Shown here one piece after another: positions 16,590 through 25,961 of a DNA stretch of 64,000 bases. A program made the translations under genes and the position numbers. The stretch is from the NCBI RefSeq assembly GCF_026342835.1, contig NZ_JAPEMI010000001.1, positions 2,238,501-2,302,500 of the forward strand, in the 5' to 3' direction. Numbering within the stretch: the first letter of the stretch is position 1; every line of letters starts with the position of its first letter. The notes under the pieces are model-generated. The model was not told where the DNA came from and did no database searches. It was given only the letters and a program-made list of their open reading frames with translations. The DNA comes from Streptomyces sp. NBC_00154 (GTDB lineage Bacteria > Actinomycetota > Actinomycetes > Streptomycetales > Streptomycetaceae).

Positions 16590-18206
16590 ATGCCCGGTAC
16601 AGAACCGATGCCCAGTACGACCACCCCATGGGAAGAGCTCCTCACATCGGCGCTGCTCGGCACCGACCGCCGGCCGCTCGCGGCGGGAGCCGGGCCGGGG
16701 CCGATCGCGCTGCTGGATGCGGCGGCGCTGCACACGGTGCGGCGCCGAGCCGGGCTGCGGCCCGCTGCTGCGGCCGCCCGGCCCGGGACAGCGCCCGCCG
16801 ACCCGCGGCCGCCCCTGCCGCCCGCCGCGCGCCGAAGGCTCGCCCAGCTGCTCGCCGACCGGTCGGCGCCGAGCGGTGCGGGCGGCCGGCGCGGTGCGGC
16901 GCCCGATCTCACGGAACTGATCCCGCAGTGGCTGGCCGCCGCCAATCTGCGCGGTTTCCGGGCCCCGGCGGCGCTGCTGCCACCCCTGATGGACGCGGCC
17001 CGGGCGCGTACCGACCTGCGGCCGCAGGCTCTGGCGTTCGCCGGGCCGCGCGGGCTGTGGCTGGCCGGGCTGAACCCCGAATGGAAGTTCGCGCTGCGCG
17101 GCTCGTCGGGAAGCTCGCTGCTGCCCGAGGTGACCGACGCCGATGCGGTGCACCGGCTGTGGGAGGAGGGTCTGTTCGCCGAGCGCGTCGCCCTGCTCGG
17201 GGCCGTACGGGCGCACGATCCGGGTGGTGCGCTCGCGCTGCTGACCAGCACGTGGGCGACGGAGCGCGCCGAGGACCGGCTGATGTTCCTGGACTCGTTG
17301 CGCGCCGGGCTGTCCGCCGCGGACGAACCCTTCCTGGAGCAGGCCCTCTCCGACCGCAGCCGCAATGTGCGCGCGACGGCCGCCGAGCTGCTGTCCGCGC
17401 TGCCGGAGTCGGCGCTGGCCGGGCGGATGGCGGCCCGCGCCTCGTCGTGCGTGAACCTTGACCTGACGGCGGGCGACGCGACCGCCGCCGTGGAGGCGCC
17501 GCACGAATGCGACGCCGCGATGCAGCGCGACGGCGTGGTGGCGGTGCCGCCGTCCGGACGGGGCGAACGGTCCTGGTGGCTCGGCCAGTTGGTGGAGGCG
17601 ACCCCGCTGTCCGTCTGGCCGGGGCGGTTCGGCGGGCGTACGGCGCAGGAGATCGTCGCCCTGCCCGTCGCCGACGGCTGGGGCGAGGAGCTGCACGCCG
17701 CCTGGTGCCGGGCGGCGGTGCGGCAGCGCGATCCGCAGTGGGCGCGCGCACTGCTCGGCCCCCCGTCGCTCCCCCCGTCGAACGGGCCCGGTACGGCGTC
17801 GCTCGCCGAGCGGTCGAAGCTCCTCGCCACGCTGCCCGGCGCGGAACGGGCCGCATGGGTGGCCGACTTCGTCGCCGCGCACGGTCTGTCGGAGGCGTTC
17901 CAGCTCCTGAGCGTCTGCCCGGTCCCCTGGGCGGAGCCGCTCGGCAGATCGGTCGTCGACGCGCTCGACATCGCCCGCGACGCCGGTAGTTACCCATGGA
18001 GCTTCAGCGGCGTCATGGGGCTGGCCGAGCGCTGTCTGAACCCGGCGGAGGCGGACCGTCTGGAAGTCCTCACGACCACCCCGGACGAGCCGGAAGGAGC
18101 GTCACCGGGCGCGGCCGGCTACTGGTCGGAGGCGTTCCGGCGCCTGGTCTCCACGCTGCGGCTGCGCGCGGCGATGGATGCGGAGCTGGGGGCGGAGACG
18201 GCGTAG
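16590..18206 (+). CDS. DUF5691-family helical protein
   Basis: 538 residues, soluble, Leu/Ala/Arg-rich and apparently all-helical. Recognisable features are the N-terminal WEELLTSALLGTDRR, the mid segment FRAPAALLPPLMDAARART, and LEQALSDRSRNVRATAAELLSALPES, which looks like a HEAT-type helical repeat. I know no enzymatic motif. The ATG at 16590 follows GGAGGAGG directly downstream of the SWIM stop. This family recurs next to SWIM, DUF5682, MoxR and VWA genes in actinobacteria as far as I recall, which argues for one functional complex. Confidence 0.82.
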   Translation: MPGTEPMPSTTTPWEELLTSALLGTDRRPLAAGAGPGPIALLDAAALHTVRRRAGLRPAAAAARPGTAPADPRPPLPPAARRRLAQLLADRSAPSGAGGRRGAAPDLTELIPQWLAAANLRGFRAPAALLPPLMDAARARTDLRPQALAFAGPRGLWLAGLNPEWKFALRGSSGSSLLPEVTDADAVHRLWEEGLFAERVALLGAVRAHDPGGALALLTSTWATERAEDRLMFLDSLRAGLSAADEPFLEQALSDRSRNVRATAAELLSALPESALAGRMAARASSCVNLDLTAGDATAAVEAPHECDAAMQRDGVVAVPPSGRGERSWWLGQLVEATPLSVWPGRFGGRTAQEIVALPVADGWGEELHAAWCRAAVRQRDPQWARALLGPPSLPPSNGPGTASLAERSKLLATLPGAERAAWVADFVAAHGLSEAFQLLSVCPVPWAEPLGRSVVDALDIARDAGSYPWSFSGVMGLAERCLNPAEADRLEVLTTTPDEPEGASPGAAGYWSEAFRRLVSTLRLRAAMDAELGAETA

Positions 18207-18377
18207 GCGGGCCCGGGGGCTGGTGCGGCCGCGAAGGCGGGTTGCGCGGGCCGCGCCGGTCCTGGATTTCGCCCCGGGGCACAGGGCCACCGGACCGCGT
18301 GCCGCGGGAGACGCGACAGGCGGACCGGGGCGGGCGTCGACCCCGCTGGGGCGGGCCTGGACCGCCCTCTGCCGGGG

Positions 18378-18791
18378 TCAGGCTTCTGCGGGCTGGCGGA
18401 CGTTCGCGTTCACCCAGTCGACGATCGACGCCGTCGTCGCTCCCGGGGTGAAGATCGCCGCGACGCCCTGTTCCTTCAGCGGCGCGATGTCCGCCTCCGG
18501 AATGATGCCGCCGCCGAACACCTTGATGTCCTCCGCGTCGCGCTCCTTGAGCAGCTCGATCACCTTGGCGAAGAGCGTGTTGTGCGCGCCGGAGAGGATC
18601 GAGAGCCCGATCGCGTCGGCGTCCTCCTGGATCGCGGTGTCCACGATCTGCTCGGGCGTCTGGTGGAGCCCGGTGTAGATGACCTCCATACCGGCGTCGC
18701 GCAGCGCTCGCGCGATCACCTTGGCGCCGCGGTCATGGCCGTCGAGGCCCGGCTTGGCCACCACCACACGGATCGGACCGGTCACACCCAT
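18378..18791 (-). CDS. icmB: Cobalamin-binding small subunit of isobutyryl-CoA mutase
   Basis: 137 residues, the usual size of IcmB. With the large subunit IcmA it forms adenosylcobalamin-dependent isobutyryl-CoA mutase (isobutyryl-CoA to n-butyryl-CoA), which feeds precursor supply and valine catabolism. The B12 motif DxHxxG is in KPGLDGHDRGAKV, with LSILSGAHN and VFGGGIIPEAD completing the fold. The large subunit is not in this window. ATG at 18791 with GGAGG five bases upstream; the GTG at 18803 is an alternative. A generic B12-binding mutase domain is the alternative reading. Confidence 0.88.
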   Translation of the reverse strand: MGVTGPIRVVVAKPGLDGHDRGAKVIARALRDAGMEVIYTGLHQTPEQIVDTAIQEDADAIGLSILSGAHNTLFAKVIELLKERDAEDIKVFGGGIIPEADIAPLKEQGVAAIFTPGATTASIVDWVNANVRQPAEA

Positions 18792-19135
18792 CACTGCCTC
18801 CACATGCGTCTCCCGTGCCTGAAGGGCCGGGGATGTGAACGAACGTTATCGACAGCATCCCGCAACCCGCCGTTTCGCGGTGTACCGGGAGGGGGAAATC
18901 ACACCTGGGACATGTTCGCCAGGCTCCGTTCCCACATCACGCGGCACACCCGCCGTGCGGGACGGACGCCAGGGGAGCCGCTACGAGGCCGCCGTACCAC
19001 CGCGCCGCCAGCCGCACGGCACGGCGGTACGGCACCAGGGGCCCGACCAGCCCCCGCCCACACCTCTGCCACGGCGCCCATGAGGGCATACGGGGACCGG
19101 AGCCGCCTCCCCGTGCGCCGAGCAGGAGGTCGGCC
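18792..19135. other. Divergent intergenic region icmB / lipase, no gene seen
   Basis: 344 bases between divergent genes. Short open frames exist but lack start signals or family motifs. The promoters of both neighbours must lie here; I could not identify confident -35/-10 pairs. Confidence 0.3.
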
Positions 19136-20017
19136 ATGAGGGTCATGAAGGTCCTGCCTTTCCTTCCATCGATGCTGCGCGAGCCGTGCCTGCGCCGCGC
19201 CTGGCTGTCATCGGCGCTGCTGAGGGCCACCGCACTGGAGCTGATCGTGCTCGCCGGGCATGTGCTCCTCTATCCCGCGGGCATCACCAGCGAGCGACGG
19301 GATCCCGCGCGCCCGTCCGAGCCGCCCTTCGAGCCGTCCACCGCACCGGCCGGTACCCCGGCCCTTCCCCTCGAGAGCCCCGACCGGCCGCCCGTCGTCC
19401 TGCTCCACGGGTTCATCGACAACCGCTCCGTCTTCGTCCTGCTGCGCCGCTCCCTCACCCGGCACGGCTGGCACCATCTGGAGTCCCTCAACTACTCGCC
19501 GCTGACCTGCGACATCCGTACGGCCGCCGAGCTGCTCGGCCGGCACATCGAGGAGATCTGCGGCCGCACCGGGCACCATGAGGTCGACATCGTCGGGCAC
19601 AGCCTCGGTGGCCTGATAGCCCGTTATTACGTGCAGCGACTCGGCGGTGACCGACGGGTCCGCACCCTGGTCACTCTCGGCACCCCGCACGGCGGCACGG
19701 CCGTCGCCCCGATGGCCAGCGCGCATCCGATCGTGCGCCAGATGCGCAGCGGTTCCGCCCCGATCGAGGAGCTGCGCAGGCCCGCGCCCGGCTGCCGGAC
19801 CCGGTTCGTGAGCTTCTGGAGCGAGCTGGACCAGGTGATCGTCCCGGCCGAGGCGGCCTGCATCGACCATCCGGACCTCGATGCCCAGAACGTACGCGTC
19901 AGCGGGATCGGCCATCTCGCGCTGCCGGTCCACCCGGCGGTCGCCGCCGGGATCCGCCAGGCGCTCGAGTCACCGGAAGCGGCCCCCGGACTCGCGGGTA
20001 CCGCGTCAGTGGCCTGA
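19136..20017 (+). CDS. Alpha/beta-hydrolase, triacylglycerol-lipase-like
   Basis: 293 residues. An N-terminal hydrophobic segment (residues ~27-50, ALLRATALELIVLAGHVLLYP) should anchor or export it. The catalytic Ser is in the elbow IVGHSLGGLIARYY, the oxyanion region is LLHGFIDNRSVF, and the probable acid and His are in SFWSELDQVIVP and SGIGHLALPVHP. LVTLGTPHGGTAVA is typical of lipase families. Substrate unknown. The ATG at 19136 has GGAGG six bases upstream; an in-frame ATG nine bases later is possible. Confidence 0.85.
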   Translation: MRVMKVLPFLPSMLREPCLRRAWLSSALLRATALELIVLAGHVLLYPAGITSERRDPARPSEPPFEPSTAPAGTPALPLESPDRPPVVLLHGFIDNRSVFVLLRRSLTRHGWHHLESLNYSPLTCDIRTAAELLGRHIEEICGRTGHHEVDIVGHSLGGLIARYYVQRLGGDRRVRTLVTLGTPHGGTAVAPMASAHPIVRQMRSGSAPIEELRRPAPGCRTRFVSFWSELDQVIVPAEAACIDHPDLDAQNVRVSGIGHLALPVHPAVAAGIRQALESPEAAPGLAGTASVA

Positions 20018-20311
20018 GGAAGACCGGAATCTTCACTGCGCAAGGACGCCACGCCGCGATGAGGGTCGCCCACCCGCGTCCCGGGCCGCCCGGAGGGGCC
20101 CAGAAAATAGAACGCGTTTCGAACATAGAGCCAAAGCTCTGTGCACAGGCCGTCGAAAGGCGGCCGATTGCCCGTTTCCTGAGCGGCCAAAACCTGACGA
20201 AGATTGTCGGCGTCGCATACCGGCGGGTACAGTCGCGGCCACTGCTTTCCCCCTGGGATCCCCCACCGGACCCAGACCCCAGGTCCTGCTGCCGAGGCGA
20301 GAGAGAAGTTG
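20018..20311. other. Upstream region of the M23 peptidase gene
   Basis: 294 bases with no coding signal. It is A/T-richer than its surroundings near 20101-20140 and ends in GAGAGAAG before the GTG at 20312. I looked for a c-di-AMP riboswitch, which often precedes such genes in Streptomyces, and did not find its conserved blocks. Confidence 0.3.
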
Positions 20312-21814
20312 GTGAACGACCAGCACCCCCACGCCGGGTATGTCGGTTACGACAGCCACTCCACGGGCAGCTTCGACAACGACCCGCTCTTCGGCTCCCT
20401 CCCGGGCAGCTACGACGGCACGTACGACACCACCGGCTACGACGGCGGTTACGACGCCGGACAGGCCGGATACAGCGGCCAGTACGACTCGAGTCAGTGG
20501 AACGCCGGCGTGCAGCAGACCGCCGCGTACGACCCCTATGTCGCGTACGGGGCCCAGCAGCCGCAGCAGTACGCCACCACCGCGACCTGGATGCCGGATG
20601 CCGGTGGCATTCCCGCACAGGGCGGCGCCCCGGAGTCGTCGGGCCAGTGGGACACCAACGGCTGGTATCAGGACGGTCAGTGGACGACAGCCGGGACGGC
20701 CGCCTACGACACCGGCGCGTACGACGCCACCGCCTGGAACACCGGCGCCACGCCCGAACACGATCAGCAAACCGCGCAAACTGCGCACACCGCGCAGGAG
20801 TCGTACGAACCCGAACAGACTGCGCACAGCGCCCAGGATTCGTACGAGGCGCATGAGTCGTACGAGTCGTACGCGGACCAGGGCTCCTACGATCCGTACG
20901 AGCCCTATCGCACGGCCGAGTTCAGCCTGCCCGAGACGGACCTCGCCGCCGCCACCGACATCGTCGACGACAACGACGGCGACAGCGACGACCTCGACAC
21001 GGACCGCGCGGCGGACCGCAGCGCCGACGACATCCCCCGCCCCACGAGCCGCCCCAGCACCCGTGGCGGCAGCCGCAGTCGGCGTCGCACCCCCGCGAAG
21101 CGTTCCGCACTCCTCACCGTCGCCGTTCCCTCCGCCTGCGTGATGAGCGTCGCCGGTATCGCCGCCGCCTCCGTCGGCGGGCTCGGCAGCGGCGAGGAGA
21201 AGGACGACACCATGTCGATGGCGGCTGCCGACCCCGGCACCGTCAAGCCGGTCGCCGCCAACAACAAGCTGGACACCCAGCTCGCCAACCTCAGCGCCGA
21301 CGCGGAGAACTTCGCCGACCGCGCCAGCCGTACCCAGGAGCGCATCGACCTGAAGGAGCGGCAGGCGGCCGAGAAGAAGAAGCGCGAGGAAGAGGCCGCG
21401 CGCAAGGAGGCTCTGCGTCCCAAGTTCCTCCTGCCGGTCGCGCAGCACGGCCTCAGCGCCTACTTCGGCCAGGCGGGCGTCAACTGGATGTCCGTGCACA
21501 CGGGCATCGACTTCCCCGTCTCGTACGGCACTCCGGTGATGGCCGCGACGGACGGCACCGTACGCACCCAGTGGAACAGCGCCTACGGGAACATGGCCAT
21601 CGTCACCATGGCCGACGGCACCGAGACCTGGTACTGCCACCTCAGCAGCACCAAGATCCGCTCGGGCCCGGTCAAGGCCGGTGACGTCATCGCGTACTCC
21701 GGAAACTCCGGGAACTCCACGGGCCCGCACCTGCACTTCGAGGTCCGGCCCGGTGGCGGCGCGGCCATAGACCCGTTGCCCTGGCTCCGCAGCCACGGCC
21801 TCGACCCGACCTGA
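20312..21814 (+). CDS. M23-family peptidase with Tyr/Gln-rich N-terminus and membrane segment
   Basis: About 500 residues. Residues 1-250 are acidic and low-complexity, full of Tyr/Asp/Gly and Gln (DGTYDTTGYDGGYDAG, AQQPQQYA). A hydrophobic helix near 268-292 (LLTVAVPSACVMSVAGIAAASVG) then a coiled coil rich in Lys/Glu (KERQAAEKKKREEEAARKE). The C-terminal LytM/M23 domain has zinc ligands in VHTGIDFPV and GPHLHFEV, plus AYSGNSGNS. It should cleave peptidoglycan cross-bridges outside the membrane. GTG at 20312 is chosen because residues upstream do not fit the family; the long N-terminus would be cytoplasmic. Confidence 0.87.
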   Translation: MNDQHPHAGYVGYDSHSTGSFDNDPLFGSLPGSYDGTYDTTGYDGGYDAGQAGYSGQYDSSQWNAGVQQTAAYDPYVAYGAQQPQQYATTATWMPDAGGIPAQGGAPESSGQWDTNGWYQDGQWTTAGTAAYDTGAYDATAWNTGATPEHDQQTAQTAHTAQESYEPEQTAHSAQDSYEAHESYESYADQGSYDPYEPYRTAEFSLPETDLAAATDIVDDNDGDSDDLDTDRAADRSADDIPRPTSRPSTRGGSRSRRRTPAKRSALLTVAVPSACVMSVAGIAAASVGGLGSGEEKDDTMSMAAADPGTVKPVAANNKLDTQLANLSADAENFADRASRTQERIDLKERQAAEKKKREEEAARKEALRPKFLLPVAQHGLSAYFGQAGVNWMSVHTGIDFPVSYGTPVMAATDGTVRTQWNSAYGNMAIVTMADGTETWYCHLSSTKIRSGPVKAGDVIAYSGNSGNSTGPHLHFEVRPGGGAAIDPLPWLRSHGLDPT

Positions 21815-21837
21815 GCAGCCGCAGGGATCCACGGCAA

Positions 21838-21869
21838 GTGGTGGCAGGCACTTCCACGCCCGCCACCAC
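21838..21869. terminator. Hairpin between convergent M23 and pcrA genes
   Basis: GTGGTGGC (21838-21845) pairs with GCCACCAC (21862-21869), extended inside by GGC/GCC after one mismatch. It sits between two convergent stops and is a plausible bidirectional terminator without a clear T-run. Confidence 0.5.
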
Positions 21870-21898
21870 CGCCGTCAGCGCCCCCAGGGGCATCCTGC

Positions 21899-24352
21899 CT
21901 AGAGCTTCTCCACCGGCGCGTACCGCAGCAGCAGCTTCTTCGGCCGTTCGTCCCCGAAGTCGACCGTCGCCTTCGCCTGGTCGCCGATCCCCTCGACCGC
22001 CGTCACCGTGCCGAGCCCGAACTGGTCGTGCGTGACCCGGTCCCCGACCACCAGCGTGATCGTCGGCTTGTCCGAGGTGCGCCGGGTCGCAAATCCCGAG
22101 GGGCCCGAGCGCGAGCGCGACGAGGACAGCGACGACGTGATCCCCGACGTCGGTCCGGCCGGGGCCGCCATCGGTCCGGTCCGCTTCCACTGCAGATGCC
22201 GGTCCGGGATCTCCTCGAGGAACCGCGAGGGCGGGTTGTACGAGGGCTGCCCCCACGCACTGCGCATCGCCGCCCGGGTCAGATAGAGCCGCTCACGGGC
22301 CCGGGTGATCCCGACGTAGGCGAGGCGCCGCTCCTCCTCCAGCTCCTTGACCTGTCCCAGCGCGCGCATGTGCGGGAAGACGCCGTCCTCCATGCCGGTC
22401 AGGAACACCACCGGGAATTCGAGGCCCTTCGCGGTGTGCAGCGTCATCAGCGTGATGACGCCGGAGCCGTCCGTGTCCTCGTCGGGGATCTGGTCGGAGT
22501 CGGCGACGAGCGCGACCTTCTCCAGGAATTCGGCGAGCGTGCCCGCACTCGCGCCTTCCCCTGCGTCGGACTCCCCCCGCTCCTGCTCGAACTCGAGCGC
22601 GACGGCGGCGAGTTCCTGCAGGTTCTCGATGCGGGTCTCGTCCTGCGGGTCGGTGGACGCCTGGAGTTCCGCGAGATAGCCGGTCCGCTCCAGAACCGCC
22701 TCCAGCACCACGGCGGGGCCCGCGCCCGACTCGACGATCGTGCGCAGCTCCTCCATCAGCGTGTTGAACCGCTTGACGGCGTTGGCCGAGCGGGCCGCCA
22801 TGCCGTACGCCTCGTCGACGCGGCGCAGCGCCTGCGGGAACGTGATCTTCTCGCGCAGCGACAGGGCGTCGATCATCGCCTCGGCGCGGTCGCCGATGCC
22901 GCGCTTCGGCACGTTCAGAATGCGGCGCAGCGGGACGGTGTCCTCGGGGTTGGCGAGGACCCGGAGGTAGGCCAGGATGTCCCGGACCTCCTTGCGCTCG
23001 TAGAAGCGCACGCCGCCGACGACCTTGTAGGGCAGTCCGACGCGGATGAAGATCTCTTCGAAGACCCGGGACTGCGCGTTCGTCCGGTAGAAGATGGCGA
23101 CATCGCCCGCCTTGGCGTCGCCCGCGTCGGTCAGCCGGTCGATCTCGTCGGCGACGAACTGCGCCTCGTCGTGCTCGGTGTCGGCGACATAGCCGGTGAT
23201 CCGGGCGCCTTCGCCCGCGTTCGTCCAGAGGTTCTTGGGGCGGCGGCTCTCGTTGCGTTCGATGACCGCGTTGGCCGCGGAGAGAATCGTCTGCGTGGAG
23301 CGGTAGTTCTGCTCCAGCAGGATCGTCGTCGCGTTCGGGTAGTCCTCCTCGAACTGGAGGATGTTGCGGATGGTCGCGCCGCGGAAGGCGTAGATCGACT
23401 GGTCCGCGTCACCCACGACGCACAGCTCGGCGGGGGCGTCGGCCGGTCCGGCCGGGCCCACCAGTTCGCGTACGAGCGTGTACTGCGCGTGGTTGGTGTC
23501 CTGGTACTCGTCGACGAGTACGTGCCTGAAGCGGCGACGGTAGTGCTCGGCGACATCGGGGAACGCCTGAAGCAGATGGACCGTCGTCATGATGATGTCG
23601 TCGAAGTCCAGTGCGTTGGCCTCGCGCAGCCGGGACTGGTACATCGCGTAGGCCTGGGCGAGCGTCTTCTCGAAACCGTCCGCGGCCTGCCCGGCGAAGG
23701 TCTCCTCGTCGATCAGCTCGTTCTTGAGGTTCGAGACCTTCGCCGTGAACGACTTCGGCGGGAAGTGCTTCGGGTCGAGGTCCAGATCGCGGCAGACCAG
23801 GGCCATCAGCCGCTTGGAGTCGGCGGCGTCGTAGATCGAGAACGACGAGGTGAATCCGAGCCGCTTCGACTCGCGGCGCAGGATCCGTACGCACGCGCTG
23901 TGGAACGTCATGACCCACATGGCGTTGGCGCGCGGTCCGACGAGCTGCTCGACGCGCTCCTTCATCTCGCCCGCGGCCTTGTTGGTGAAGGTGATCGCCA
24001 GGATCTGGCCGGGGTGCACCCCGCGCTCGGCCAGCAGATGGGCGATGCGGTGGGTGAGCACCCGGGTCTTGCCGGAGCCGGCCCCGGCGACGATGAGCAG
24101 CGGCGACCCTGCGTGCACGACGGCGGCGCGCTGCTCGGTGTTCAACCCGTCGAGCAGGGCGGCAGCGTCGATCACCGGGCGATGGGCGCCGTCCCGGTAG
24201 TACGCGTCCCTGGGCGGCGGGGGCGCGTCGAACACGCCCGCGAAGAGGTCCTCCGGCACCGCTTCGGGTGCGGAGTCCTCGGGGGGCGGCGGGGGCTCTT
24301 CCTCCGAGTGCTGGAGGCCGGCCAGGAAACTGTCGTCAAAGAGGCTGCTCAT
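21899..24352 (-). CDS. pcrA: ATP-dependent DNA helicase PcrA/UvrD
   Basis: 817 residues, superfamily 1A helicase for nucleotide excision and recombination control. Residues ~75-85 hold Walker A (GAGSGKTRVLTHRI), then TFTNKAAGEMKERV, Walker B VLVDEYQDTN, motif III VVGDADQSIYAFRGA, TLHTAKGLEFPVVF and LAYVGITRARERLYLT. The C-terminus (VGDRVTHDQFGLGTVTAVEG) is the Tudor-like domain that contacts RNA polymerase in PcrA. The N-terminal ~50 residues are acidic and Pro-rich. ATG at 24352 lies 2-3 bases after the predicted transcript start, so it may be leaderless. Regulated by a DNA-damage promoter (see 24362-24384). Confidence 0.95.
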   Translation of the reverse strand: MSSLFDDSFLAGLQHSEEEPPPPPEDSAPEAVPEDLFAGVFDAPPPPRDAYYRDGAHRPVIDAAALLDGLNTEQRAAVVHAGSPLLIVAGAGSGKTRVLTHRIAHLLAERGVHPGQILAITFTNKAAGEMKERVEQLVGPRANAMWVMTFHSACVRILRRESKRLGFTSSFSIYDAADSKRLMALVCRDLDLDPKHFPPKSFTAKVSNLKNELIDEETFAGQAADGFEKTLAQAYAMYQSRLREANALDFDDIIMTTVHLLQAFPDVAEHYRRRFRHVLVDEYQDTNHAQYTLVRELVGPAGPADAPAELCVVGDADQSIYAFRGATIRNILQFEEDYPNATTILLEQNYRSTQTILSAANAVIERNESRRPKNLWTNAGEGARITGYVADTEHDEAQFVADEIDRLTDAGDAKAGDVAIFYRTNAQSRVFEEIFIRVGLPYKVVGGVRFYERKEVRDILAYLRVLANPEDTVPLRRILNVPKRGIGDRAEAMIDALSLREKITFPQALRRVDEAYGMAARSANAVKRFNTLMEELRTIVESGAGPAVVLEAVLERTGYLAELQASTDPQDETRIENLQELAAVALEFEQERGESDAGEGASAGTLAEFLEKVALVADSDQIPDEDTDGSGVITLMTLHTAKGLEFPVVFLTGMEDGVFPHMRALGQVKELEEERRLAYVGITRARERLYLTRAAMRSAWGQPSYNPPSRFLEEIPDRHLQWKRTGPMAAPAGPTSGITSSLSSSRSRSGPSGFATRRTSDKPTITLVVGDRVTHDQFGLGTVTAVEGIGDQAKATVDFGDERPKKLLLRYAPVEKL

Positions 24353-24361
24353 CGCTTGACG

Positions 24362-24384
24362 AGTCTAGGCCGCCGCACCGACAC
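24362..24384 (-). promoter_or_regulatory. RecA-NDp (PafBC-type) promoter motif for pcrA
   Basis: Minus strand: GTGTCGGTG (24384-24376), eight bases, TAGACT (24367-24362). This fits TTGTCRGTG-N8-TAnnnT except the weakly conserved first T. Expected transcript start is at about 24355, three bases before the ATG. Confidence 0.7.
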
Positions 24385-24599
24385 CGTGCGGCCGCATGGC
24401 GAACCGCGCCCGGCGCACGGGCACATACGGAGATCGCGCGCCCACACCGCGTAAGGGAAGAGGGGGCCGCCCGGCCCGCGCCCCCACCCCCGTCGCCGAG
24501 GTCACGAAAATGTATCGGGCATATCGAACATCAACCTTCACAGCAGCACCACGGGTTGGCTAGCGTGCTCGGTCGGGCGGCCCGTACCCCCTGAGGCGA

Positions 24600-24763
24600 A
24601 CCACGCCGAGCGGGCTCCCACGCCGAATCCGGGCTGCCCTCACGAGAGTTCGGAACCGGGGACCCACACGCATCACCGGGGTGAATCGGTCCATATCTTC
24701 CCATTCGGACCGTAGGGCAGCCTTCCGTTCCGCCCGAACCCGACAGCTAACCCGGTAGGCGGT
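24600..24763 (+). ncRNA. c-di-AMP riboswitch (ydaO-yuaA type) upstream of NlpC/P60 gene
   Basis: The conserved blocks occur in order on the plus strand: GGGGACC (about 24658-24664), GGGGTGAATC (24678-24687), GTAGGGCAG (24712-24720), and the long 3' signature CCCGAACCCGACAGCTAAC (24733-24751) followed by CGGTAGGCG. These are the hallmark sequences of the ydaO class, which senses c-di-AMP and in actinobacteria controls cell-wall hydrolase genes. The next gene begins within ~25 bases. Boundaries are approximate. Confidence 0.88.
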
Positions 24764-24784
24764 CCACGGAAGGAGATGCCGGCC

Positions 24785-25942
24785 TTGGCGTCGCATCGCA
24801 AACCGCGCACCCGTGTGCGCTCCACCACGCCTGCCGTCGGGCTCACGACGGCCGCACTGGCAGGTGTGACCCTGCTCTCCACGCAGAGCGCCACGGCTGC
24901 CCCGGCCTCGCCGAGGCCCAGCATCGAGGACGTGCAGAAGAAGGTCGACGACCTCTACCGGCAGGCGGGCACCGCGACCCAGCAGTACAACCAGGCGAAG
25001 GAGGCCTCCGCCGCACAGCGGGGCAAGGTCGACGCGCTGCTGGACGACGTCGCAAAGCGTGCCGACAAGCTGAACGATGCGCGCAGGACGCTCGGCAACT
25101 ACGCGGCGGCGCAGTACCGCACCGGCTCCATCGCGCCGAGCGCCACCTTCTTCCTGGCCGACGACCCGCAGGCGTACTTCGACCAGAACCAGCTGATGGG
25201 CCGGATGGCGGGCCGGCAGCAGAAGGCGGTCACGGACTTCCGTACGCAGCAGGCCGCGGCGTCGAAGAAGCGCGCCGAGGCGGCGAAGAGCCTGGAGACG
25301 CTCACCGAGTCGCAGACCACGCTGCGGACCAGCAAGGAGAACGTCCAGAAGAAGCTGGGCGAGGCGCGCGCGATGCTGTCGAAGCTGACAGCCGAGGAGA
25401 AGGCGCGGCTCGCGGCGCTGGAGCGCAAGAAGGAGGCGGAGGCCAAGCGCAAGGCCGAGGAGCTGGCCCGTCAGCAGGCAGCCGCCAAGGCCGAGGCGGA
25501 CCGCAAGGCCGAGGAGGCCGCGAAGCAGGCCGGATCCGGCGGCGACACGGGAACGGGCACCGGCACGGGGGCCGGCTCGGACAGCAGCGCCACCACGAAG
25601 GCCGACAAGGTCCTCGCCTTCGCCCGCGCCCAGATAGGCAAGCCGTACGTCTGGGGCGCGACGGGCCCCTCGTCGTACGACTGCTCGGGACTGACCCAGG
25701 CCGCCTGGAAGGCGGCGGGCGTCGACATCCCCCGTACCACCTGGGACCAGGTGGAGATCGGCACGCGGATCGCGACGGCGGATCTGCAGCCGGGCGACCT
25801 CGTCTTCTTCTACGACGACATCAGCCACGTCGGCATCTACAAGGGCGACGGCATGATGATCCACGCCCCGAAGCCGGGCGCGAATGTCCGCGAGGAGTCG
25901 ATCTACTACATGCCGATCTACGGCAGCGTGCGGCCCGCGTAG
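24785..25942 (+). CDS. NlpC/P60 endopeptidase (paralogue 1), secreted
   Basis: About 385 residues. The signal peptide ends in ATAA-P (TTAALAGVTLLSTQSATAAPAS). A long coiled coil follows (residues ~40-240), with RQQAAAKAEADRKAEEAAK near its end, then a Gly/Thr linker. The NlpC/P60 domain has the catalytic Cys in SYDCSGLTQAAWKAAG, and His in DISHVGIYKGDG and MIHAPKPG. It should hydrolyse D-glutamyl-diaminopimelate peptidoglycan bonds. I prefer the TTG at 24785 (LASHRKPR) nine bases after AAGGAG; the ATG at 24776 abuts the ribosome site. It lies behind the c-di-AMP riboswitch. Confidence 0.9.
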   Translation: MASHRKPRTRVRSTTPAVGLTTAALAGVTLLSTQSATAAPASPRPSIEDVQKKVDDLYRQAGTATQQYNQAKEASAAQRGKVDALLDDVAKRADKLNDARRTLGNYAAAQYRTGSIAPSATFFLADDPQAYFDQNQLMGRMAGRQQKAVTDFRTQQAAASKKRAEAAKSLETLTESQTTLRTSKENVQKKLGEARAMLSKLTAEEKARLAALERKKEAEAKRKAEELARQQAAAKAEADRKAEEAAKQAGSGGDTGTGTGTGAGSDSSATTKADKVLAFARAQIGKPYVWGATGPSSYDCSGLTQAAWKAAGVDIPRTTWDQVEIGTRIATADLQPGDLVFFYDDISHVGIYKGDGMMIHAPKPGANVREESIYYMPIYGSVRPA

Positions 25943-25961
25943 CCGCGGTCCCGGACAGCGA

